Assembly (NCBI RefSeq): GCF_934643405.1
Contig: NZ_CAKUCL010000345.1
Span: 1-5,976 of the forward strand
Length of the DNA stretch: 5,976 nucleotides
Origin: an uncultured Actinoplanes sp.
GTDB lineage: Bacteria; Actinomycetota; Actinomycetes; Mycobacteriales; Micromonosporaceae
Direction: 5' to 3'
Position 1 is the stretch's first letter, and every line of letters begins with the position of its first letter. Shown here one piece after another: positions 1 to 4,740 of the stretch. Under the pieces are notes generated by a model. The model was not told where the DNA came from and made no database searches. It worked only from the letters and a program-made list of their open reading frames with translations. The position numbers and the translations under genes are program-made.

Positions 1-39
1 GGCCGGGCGCGCGTGGCGGCAGGCCGGGCGCGCGTGGCG
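1..39. repeat. Two-copy 18-bp direct repeat with 21-bp period after the chitinase stop
   Basis: GGCCGGGCGCGCGTGGCG occurs identically at 1-18 and 22-39, separated by 3 bp. The second copy ends one base before the chitinase stop codon. More copies may lie beyond the window start. The period is a multiple of three, so translation past the stop would give repeats of RHARP. I see no clear hairpin in it that would act as a terminator. Confidence 0.85.
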
Positions 40-1332
40 CTATGGCGTCCAGAGGCCGGCGGCCAGGGTCTTCGTCAGGGAAGCGTTGGCATCGTCGCCG
101 TCCAGCGACCACATCATGACGCCTCCCAAGCCCTTCGTCCGGATGTAAACCGCCTTCTCGAGCATCTGGACCGGGTCGTCATAGGTCCAGAACGTCGTGC
201 CGTCGAAGAGCCACGCGTGGCCGGCCCGCACGTCGCGGTGGAGCTGGAAACCGGGCAGCGTCTTCACGGTCTTGTAGTCCTCGGTGCCGGGAGCGAAAAC
301 TCCGGGCGCGGGGCCCGCCGCGGGGGCGAAGAGTCCGTTGCCGCCGGAGGTCACCCCGGTCCAGCCCTGGCTGTAGTAGGGCACGCCGAGGACCAGCTCA
401 CGCTTGGGCGCGCCGGCGGCCACCCACGCCTTGATCGCGGTGTCGACGGAGAAGTCCGGATCGTCCGGGGCGCCGGAAGGGACAAACAGGGCCGACTGCT
501 GGTTTGTCCGGTTCTCCCACGATCCGTGGAAGTCGTAACCCTGCACGGTCCCGAAATCAAGATACTTAAAAATCTCCGCGCCCTCGAACCCGGCCGCGAT
601 CTTCGCCGGCGCCGCGGGCAAGAAGGCGGTCAAGTCGTAATGCCGCCGCGTGGACCGCCCCAAAGCGTCCAGCTGCCGCCGGAACTCGGCCGCCAGCAGG
701 GTGAAGTTCTGCTTGTCGGCCGGCCGGATCACGTTCCCCGCATTGCCCTCGGAGCCGGGCCATTCCCAGTCCAGGTCGATCCCGTCGAAGATGCCCGCCG
801 CCACCGCGGCGGACAGCCCCGGCAGATTGCCCTTCAGCCACAGATCCACACACGAACTGACCAGCTTCTCGCGCGAGGCCGCGGTCAGCGCCGCATCCGA
901 GAAATGGGCCGAGCCGGTCCATCCGCCCAGCGAGATCAGCACCCGCAGCGAAGGGTTCTTGGCCTTGAGCTCGGCCAGCTGATTCAGATTGCCCGCGAGC
1001 GGCTGCCCGGCGACGTCCCCCACGCCGTCCACGCTGAGCGCGTCGGAGAACGGGGTCTGCCAATCCGCCCACGGGTCGGCCGAGGCGCAGACCCCATCGG
1101 CCGTCACCGGGCCGAACGCGTAATTCAGATGCGTGAGCCGCGCCGCCGCACCGGAATTCTGCACCTTGCTGAGCTGGAAATCACGGCCGTAAATACCCCA
1201 CTGGGTGAAGTATCCGACCTTCAGGTATGGCTTGGCGGTCGCCTGAGCGGAAACCGCGGCGAAGGGAGCCGCCACCGCGGCCACGGCGGCCACGGCGGCC
1301 ACGGCGACGAGACGACGGGTGAAACCGCGCAT
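40..1332 (-). CDS. Secreted glycoside hydrolase family 18 chitinase, catalytic domain only
   Basis: This is an exported endo-acting chitinase of family GH18, which cleaves beta-1,4-linked N-acetylglucosamine polymers by substrate-assisted catalysis. The protein is 430 residues. It opens with a signal peptide: MRGFTRR, an Ala/Val-rich hydrophobic core to about residue 25, and likely cleavage after VSA (29) or ATA (33). The TIM barrel shows SLGGWTGS (134-141) and the catalytic FDGIDLDWEWP (182-192), matching DxxDxDxE with Glu190 as acid. It continues with YDFHGSW (266-272), GVPYYSQGW (316-324) and the final strand MMWSLDGDD (406-414). The stretch between about 320 and 390 fits the small chitinase insertion domain found in ChiA-like enzymes. 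Cys82 and Cys161 are the only cysteines I see and could pair. There is no carbohydrate-binding or fibronectin module. The ATG was chosen because it follows a strong GGAGG by 5 nt and begins the signal peptide; the frame stays open upstream only as a GC-rich artefact. The family is certain; the exact product profile is not. Confidence 0.95.
   Translation of the reverse strand: MRGFTRRLVAVAAVAAVAAVAAPFAAVSAQATAKPYLKVGYFTQWGIYGRDFQLSKVQNSGAAARLTHLNYAFGPVTADGVCASADPWADWQTPFSDALSVDGVGDVAGQPLAGNLNQLAELKAKNPSLRVLISLGGWTGSAHFSDAALTAASREKLVSSCVDLWLKGNLPGLSAAVAAGIFDGIDLDWEWPGSEGNAGNVIRPADKQNFTLLAAEFRRQLDALGRSTRRHYDLTAFLPAAPAKIAAGFEGAEIFKYLDFGTVQGYDFHGSWENRTNQQSALFVPSGAPDDPDFSVDTAIKAWVAAGAPKRELVLGVPYYSQGWTGVTSGGNGLFAPAAGPAPGVFAPGTEDYKTVKTLPGFQLHRDVRAGHAWLFDGTTFWTYDDPVQMLEKAVYIRTKGLGGVMMWSLDGDDANASLTKTLAAGLWTP
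1271..1306 (-). repeat. Four 9-bp tandem repeats coding the chitinase signal-peptide core
   Basis: Four contiguous 9-bp units, three identical (GCCACGGCG on the plus strand) and the one at 1271-1279 differing by one base, encode the repeated Val-Ala-Ala of the signal peptide hydrophobic core. Gain or loss of a unit would change the core length by three residues and keep the frame. Confidence 0.9.
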
Positions 1333-1337
1333 GAGCC

Positions 1338-1342
1338 CCTCC
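1338..1342 (-). promoter_or_regulatory. Ribosome binding site of the chitinase gene
   Basis: GGAGG sits inside GGGAGGGG, 5 nt before the ATG. It fixes the chitinase start and lies just 3 nt beyond the foot of the long inverted repeat, so a folded RNA stem would abut the ribosome site without covering it. Confidence 0.8.
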
Positions 1343-1345
1343 CAG

Positions 1346-1395
1346 GGCCGGACGTTTAAGAGTGTTTCCTGATCGAGGAAGTTAAACGTCCGGCC
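1346..1395 (-). terminator. Long perfect inverted repeat between the RNase H operon and the chitinase gene (terminator or regulatory hairpin)
   Basis: Two perfectly complementary 14-bp arms, GGCCGGACGTTTAA and TTAAACGTCCGGCC, occupy 1382-1395 and 1346-1359. Between them is a smaller stem, TTCCT/AGGAA, with loop CGATC (1366-1380). The RNA would be a 14-bp stem, an asymmetric internal loop (1 nt against 6 nt), and a 5-bp hairpin. No T-run follows on either strand, but actinobacterial terminators often lack one. Its position 8 nt after the stop codon of the RNase H fusion favours a terminator for that operon. A DNA operator or 5'-leader element for the chitinase, which must be expressed from this 71-bp gap or from upstream coding sequence, is the alternative. 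I see no copy of the known DasR-type palindrome or of Streptomyces-style chitinase direct repeats here. Confidence 0.65.
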
Positions 1396-1403
1396 GGGGA
1401 GAG

Positions 1404-2504
1404 TCAACGGAGATGGGCGGTCTCGTTCACTGAGCGCACGGCAATGTTCCCGTCCGGCCACACATCCATGGTGGACACACCCGCCGCATCCAGATAAAGC
1501 CGGTGCAAAAAGACGTCCGTCGCGGCGAGCGCGTCCTGGAGGAGGAGCTTGATCGGCGTGACATGAGAGACCAGAACGACAACCCCTCCCCCGTACGCCT
1601 CCATGGCCGTCGCCAAGGCGCCACGCACCCGGGAAGCCACCGTCCGGAAGGACTCCCCGCCCGGTGGTGCCACATCCGCCGAGCTGAGCCACGCCGCCAT
1701 CTCGGCCGGCCAGCGCTCCTGCACCTCGGCGAAGGTGAGCCCCTCCCACTCGCCGAAGTCGCACTCGATCAGGTCGTTCACCACCGTCACCGGCACGCCG
1801 CCGACCTGGGACGCGATCATCTCCGCGGTCTGCACGCAGCGGCGCAGCGGAGACGTCAGCACCGCCGTGACGTCCCGCGAGATGCCCGCAACCCGGCCAC
1901 CCGCCGCCATCGCCTGGGCCGCGCCCTCGTCGGTGAGCGGCACGTCGCCGCGACCCGAGTAGCGCCCCTGCCTGGTCATCGGCGTCTCGCCGTGCCGGAC
2001 CAGGATGAACCGGGTCGCGTTGTCCAGCGAGGGCGGCGCCCACGAACGGGCCGGCGCCGGATCCTCGACGGAAACCTCGGGGGCGGCGACCGGCTTGCCG
2101 GCCGCCTCGTCCATCGCCCGGTTCGCCAGCGCGTCCGCCGCCTTGTTGCGCTCCCGCGGGATCCACTCGAAGGTCACCTGCTCGAAGCGGCTCACCAGGG
2201 TGGCCGCCTCGGCGGCGAGCGGGCGCAGCCCCGGGTGCTTGATCTGCCAGCGCCCGGACATCTGCTCGATCACCAGCTTCGAGTCCATCCGGACGTCGAC
2301 GTGCGTGGCGTTCAGCTCGCGCGCCGCCTTCAGCCCCTCGATCAGACCCGTGTACTCGGCGACGTTGTTGGTGGTGACGCCCAGTGACCCGTACCGCTCG
2401 ATCAGGATCTCACCCGTCGGATGGGCGCGCACCACCGCGCCGTAACCGGCCGGTCCGGGATTGCCCCGCGACCCGCCGTCCGCCTCGATCAGGACCCGGG
2501 TCAC
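1404..2504 (-). CDS. Bifunctional RNase HI / CobC-like histidine phosphatase
   Basis: This 366-residue fusion protein joins two enzymes. The N-terminal half (1-135) is RNase HI, which cuts the RNA strand of RNA-DNA hybrids; the carboxylates are Asp9 (EADGGSRGNPGP), Glu50 (NNVAEY), Asp74 (MDSKL) and Asp124 (NKAADALANRA). A Pro/Ala-rich linker (about 137-160) leads to a histidine phosphatase domain with LVRHGET (168-174, phospho-accepting His171), SPLRR (218-222), the acidic patch around Glu247-Glu254 (ECDFGEWEG) and VSHVTP (312-317, His314). This second domain is annotated in relatives as alpha-ribazole-phosphate phosphatase (CobC) or acid phosphatase; its true substrate cannot be read from sequence. 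The same fusion is known from Rv2228c of M. tuberculosis and SCO2299 of S. coelicolor. The GTG start overlaps the upstream stop as GTGA and immediately precedes the first RNase H strand (VTRVLIEADGG). There is no good Shine-Dalgarno, so translation is probably coupled. All key residues are present in both domains. Confidence 0.93.
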   Translation of the reverse strand: MTRVLIEADGGSRGNPGPAGYGAVVRAHPTGEILIERYGSLGVTTNNVAEYTGLIEGLKAARELNATHVDVRMDSKLVIEQMSGRWQIKHPGLRPLAAEAATLVSRFEQVTFEWIPRERNKAADALANRAMDEAAGKPVAAPEVSVEDPAPARSWAPPSLDNATRFILVRHGETPMTRQGRYSGRGDVPLTDEGAAQAMAAGGRVAGISRDVTAVLTSPLRRCVQTAEMIASQVGGVPVTVVNDLIECDFGEWEGLTFAEVQERWPAEMAAWLSSADVAPPGGESFRTVASRVRGALATAMEAYGGGVVVLVSHVTPIKLLLQDALAATDVFLHRLYLDAAGVSTMDVWPDGNIAVRSVNETAHLR

Positions 2505-3235
2505 AGGCCGGATTCCCGGGTACGCACCATGATCCGCCGGCATTCCTCGCAGCGGACCACGTCGTCCGGCGCGGCCGCCTTCACCCGGGCCAGGTCCGCG
2601 CCGTACAGCTCGATGCGGCACCCGCCGCAGCGGCCCGACTGGAACAGCGCGGCGCCCAGCCCCGACTCGAGCCGGATCTTGTCGTAGAGCGCGACCAGGT
2701 CGGCCGGCAGGCCGGCGGCCAGCGGGCCGCGCGACGCCTTCTTGAACTCCTCGTCCTTGTCGATCTCCGCGTACGCCTCGTCCCGGCGGCGCTCGGCCGC
2801 GTCCCGTCTCTCCAGCGCCGCGGCCAGCCGGCCCTTGACCTCGTTGAGCGTGGCCTCGGCGCTCTCCCGATGCTCCATCAGCTCGAGCTCGGAGTCCTCG
2901 AGCTCGGACTGGCGACGGTTCAGCGTGGCCAGCTCGTGCTGCAGGCCCTCGATCTCGCGCAACGCCCCACCGGAGTCCAGACGGGCCTGGTCGCGCTCCT
3001 TACGCGTACGGACCTGCTCGATGTCCTTCTCGAAGCGGCTGATGTCCCGGTCGAGATCGTCGACCGCGACCTGGGCGCGGGTCCGCTCGTCCTCCAGCGC
3101 GGAGATCTCGCGGGCCACCGTGTCGATCTCGGCGAGCTCGGGCAGGGTGCGGCGGCGGTGCGCCAGCTGGGCGAGAGCGGTGTCGACGGCCTGCAGATCG
3201 AGCAAGCGGCGCTGGTCTTCCGGCGAGGCCTTCAC
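2501..3235 (-). CDS. Coiled-coil protein with C-terminal C4 zinc ribbon (COG1579 type)
   Basis: The protein has 244 residues. Residues about 8-165 are highly charged and helical, rich in Glu, Arg, Leu and Ala in heptad-like patterns, so they should form a long antiparallel coiled-coil hairpin. The C-terminal end carries a four-cysteine zinc ribbon: CGGC (Cys203, Cys206) and CEEC (Cys229, Cys232), with FQSGRCGGCRIEL and VVRCEECRRIMVR around them. This architecture matches COG1579, a putative nucleic-acid-binding family. Its best-studied member, Helicobacter HP0958, binds mRNA and RpoN; the role in actinobacteria is unsettled. Constant association with the RNase HI fusion suggests a nucleic-acid task, but that is inference. 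The GTG start (VKASPED) was chosen because it overlaps the upstream stop as GTGA and has AAGGAG 8 nt before it. A longer open frame upstream lacks such support. The stop overlaps the next gene's start by 4 nt. Confidence 0.9.
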   Translation of the reverse strand: MKASPEDQRRLLDLQAVDTALAQLAHRRRTLPELAEIDTVAREISALEDERTRAQVAVDDLDRDISRFEKDIEQVRTRKERDQARLDSGGALREIEGLQHELATLNRRQSELEDSELELMEHRESAEATLNEVKGRLAAALERRDAAERRRDEAYAEIDKDEEFKKASRGPLAAGLPADLVALYDKIRLESGLGAALFQSGRCGGCRIELYGADLARVKAAAPDDVVRCEECRRIMVRTRESGL

Positions 3236-4098
3236 GACTGGGTCTCCTTCTGTTGGGGCAGTTCCGGAACTGCTCGCGCATGCCCGGTCCAGGGGTCGGT
3301 GTCCAGCTCGGACACCACGACGTCGACGCCGAACTCGCCGCGCAGCCAGCCGGCCACGTCGTCGAGCCAGGGGCGCTCGGTCGCCCAGTGGGCGACGTCG
3401 AGCAGGGCCGGGCCACCGTCGGCGAGATGCTCGCTCACCGGGTGGTGGCGAAGATCGGCACAAAGGTACGCGTCGACGCCCGCCCTCCGCGCGTCGCCGA
3501 GGAACGAGTCGCCGGCGCCGCCGCAGACCGCGACCGTACGGATCGCCAGTTCGGGGTCGCCGGCCGAGCGCACCCCGCCCGTGGTCATCGGCAGGCGCTC
3601 GGCCACGAACCCGGCCAGCTCGCTGAGCGTCATCTCCTCCGGCAGCTCCCCGATGCGGCCCACGCCACGGCCGCCGCCCTCGGCCGCGCCGGTGGCGGGC
3701 ACCAGCGGACGCAGGTCGGTCAGGTCGAGACGGGCCGCGAGCGCGTCGGACACACCGGGGTTCGCGACGTCGGCGTTCGTGTGCGCGGCGTACAGCGCCA
3801 CGTCCTCGCGGATCAGCCGGTGGATGATGCGGCCCTTGTAGGTGTCGGGCGCGATCGAGGAGACCGGCTTGAGCAGCAGCGGGTGGTGGGCGACGATCAG
3901 GTCGGCCCGCTCGGCGAGCGCCTGGTCGACCGTCTCCGGTACGCAGTCGACCACGCACAGCACACGGCGGACCTCATGATCGAGGTCGCCGAGCACCAGT
4001 CCCACCCGGTCCCAGGACTCCGCCCAGTCGCGGGGATAACGCCGGTCGAGGGCGTTCACCACGTCGAGAACGGTGGGTGGTGCGGAATCGTCGGTCAC
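3232..4098 (-). CDS. Nif3/YbgI family dinuclear metal-centre protein
   Basis: From the GTG at 4098 this encodes 288 residues of the Nif3-like family (COG0327, DUF34), which forms hexameric toroids with two metal ions per subunit. Some databases call it GTP cyclohydrolase 1 type 2, but the physiological reaction is unsettled. The metal ligands known from E. coli YbgI can be placed by motif: VAHHPLLLKP (His71, His72), HTNADVANPGVSD (Asp110), and DVAHWATERPWL (His237, Glu241). CGGAGDSF and LCADLRHHPVSEH are further family motifs. The length is slightly above the 250 residues or so of the short bacterial form and there is no large insertion domain. A TTG at 4107 would add three residues. I prefer GTG, giving MTDDSAPPTVLDVVNALD, although neither has a clear Shine-Dalgarno. 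It starts 19 nt after the flavoprotein stop and ends with a 4-nt overlap into the zinc-ribbon gene. Confidence 0.92.
   Translation of the reverse strand: MTDDSAPPTVLDVVNALDRRYPRDWAESWDRVGLVLGDLDHEVRRVLCVVDCVPETVDQALAERADLIVAHHPLLLKPVSSIAPDTYKGRIIHRLIREDVALYAAHTNADVANPGVSDALAARLDLTDLRPLVPATGAAEGGGRGVGRIGELPEEMTLSELAGFVAERLPMTTGGVRSAGDPELAIRTVAVCGGAGDSFLGDARRAGVDAYLCADLRHHPVSEHLADGGPALLDVAHWATERPWLDDVAGWLRGEFGVDVVVSELDTDPWTGHARAVPELPQQKETQS
3244..3249 (-). promoter_or_regulatory. Ribosome binding site of the zinc-ribbon gene
   Basis: AAGGAG lies 8 nt before the GTG at 3235, inside the last codons of the Nif3-like gene. It decides the start in favour of the GTG that overlaps the upstream stop codon. 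Confidence 0.75.
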
Positions 4099-4106
4099 GG
4101 CCGACA

Positions 4107-4112
4107 ACTCTA
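4107..4112 (-). promoter_or_regulatory. Possible -10 element for a leaderless Nif3-like transcript
   Basis: TAGAGT, within the AT-rich CATATAGAGTTG, fits the TANNNT pattern of actinobacterial -10 boxes and lies 8 nt upstream of the GTG start. With no good ribosome site between, transcription could begin at or next to the start codon. No convincing -35 hexamer is visible, and the element sits 5 nt after the flavoprotein stop codon, so simple read-through is the alternative. Confidence 0.3.
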
Positions 4113-4117
4113 TATGG

Positions 4118-4705
4118 CTACGAGACCGCGTCCGGCTCGACTCGGCTGCTCATCGACACGGGATCGCTGATCGCCTGGAGCGCGCGCCGCCACGGGAACT
4201 GCGCCCGGAACCGGTCGGTCTGCCCGGGCGCGCCCAGCCGGCACACATCCTCGCCGTAGAGCACGTGCACTCCCCAGTCCCGCAGCTTCGCCAGGCTCTC
4301 GTGCAGCGCCGGATGCAAGGCCATGACCTTGTTCGTGTACGGGACGACGGCCGTCGGCACGCCATACCCGTAACCCTCGACGAGCAGTCCCAGGACCAGC
4401 GTGTCGGTGATCCCGGCGGCCCACTTGTTGACCGTGTTGACCGTGGCCGGCGCGACGATCATCGCGTCGGCCCCGGGCAGCATGTCCGGATCGCCGGGAC
4501 TCTTGTAGTAGGTACGCACCGGGTGCCCGGTCTGCGCCTGGAGCGCGGCCACATCGACGAACTTGCGGCCGTCCGGCGTCGTGATCACGCACACATCCCA
4601 GCCGTCCTGCTTCGCCAGACCGACGAGGATGCCGACGTCACGGGCGATGGGTGAACCGCAGACCAGGATGTAGAGCACACCGGGTGAGGGGTTACCGGTA
4701 ATCAC
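4118..4705 (-). CDS. Small HFCD-type flavoprotein (PPC decarboxylase-like fold), substrate unknown
   Basis: The protein has 195 residues, the usual size of a single flavoprotein domain in the HFCD group (EpiD, MrsD, the CoaC half of Dfp). Visible motifs are the FMN-binding first strand and loop LYILVCGSPIARDVG (11-25), VITTPDGRKFVD (40-51) with the Thr/Phe that contact flavin in relatives, and PATVNTVNKWAAGITDTL (86-103), the family's PASANT-like FMN motif. VPYTNKVMALHP (121-132) resembles the PxMNxxMW substrate clamp. The catalytic His that precedes the PASANT strand in cysteine decarboxylases is not where expected: the aligned stretch reads GDPDMLPGAD. FMN binding is therefore likely but cysteine decarboxylation is doubtful. 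Similar flavoproteins sit beside XRE regulators in streptomycetes, so a partner role with the upstream regulator is plausible but unproven. The GTG at 4705 was chosen because it overlaps the mini-ORF stop (GTGA) and follows a G-rich tract. GTG at 4717 and GTG at 4678 are in-frame alternatives. Confidence 0.8.
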   Translation of the reverse strand: MITGNPSPGVLYILVCGSPIARDVGILVGLAKQDGWDVCVITTPDGRKFVDVAALQAQTGHPVRTYYKSPGDPDMLPGADAMIVAPATVNTVNKWAAGITDTLVLGLLVEGYGYGVPTAVVPYTNKVMALHPALHESLAKLRDWGVHVLYGEDVCRLGAPGQTDRFRAQFPWRRALQAISDPVSMSSRVEPDAVS

Positions 4706-4740
4706 GCGCGGACCCACCCCACAGGTGGAGCGAGATTCAT
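4702..4740 (-). CDS. Possible 12-residue mini-ORF coupling regulator and flavoprotein
   Basis: The stop codon of the regulator reads ATGA, and this ATG opens a short frame, MNLAPPVGWVRA, whose TGA overlaps the GTG of the flavoprotein as GTGA. The frame is distinct from both neighbours. It could be a translated coupler that hands ribosomes from one gene to the next, or a chance ORF across a 31-bp junction. The peptide has no recognisable family and the start lacks a strong Shine-Dalgarno (GGAGTC lies a few bases before it). Confidence 0.3.
   Translation of the reverse strand: MNLAPPVGWVRA

Noticed and set aside
13..1359. 448-codon open frame on the plus strand opposite the chitinase
   Set aside because: It is a GC-rich antisense shadow: Arg/Gly/Pro/His-rich, no recognisable domain, and lies entirely across a gene with full catalytic motifs.
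1333..2166. N-terminal extension of the chitinase frame far upstream
   Set aside because: The frame is open by chance through the RNase H fusion; the signal peptide and strong ribosome site fix the start at 1332.
2882..2908. 12-bp direct repeat with 15-bp spacing in the zinc-ribbon gene
   Set aside because: It encodes SELED-SELEL in a coiled coil, where Glu/Leu-rich repetition is expected.
1503..3841. Long plus-strand open frames opposite the RNase H, zinc-ribbon and Nif3-like genes
   Set aside because: Low-complexity composition, no domain, and they overlap conserved genes on the other strand; typical of high-GC DNA.
3236..3958. N-terminal extension of the zinc-ribbon frame upstream
   Set aside because: The extra sequence is Arg/Gly/Pro-rich and lies out of frame within the Nif3-like gene; the GTG at 3235 has a ribosome site and an overlap.
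3253..4654. Plus-strand open frames opposite the Nif3-like and flavoprotein genes
   Set aside because: Same reasons: no family resemblance and complete overlap with well-supported minus-strand genes.
4692..4701. 10-bp palindrome TTACCGGTAA at the flavoprotein start, considered as a regulator operator
   Set aside because: Perfect 10-bp palindromes occur several times by chance in a window of this size, and it lies within coding sequence with no second copy seen.
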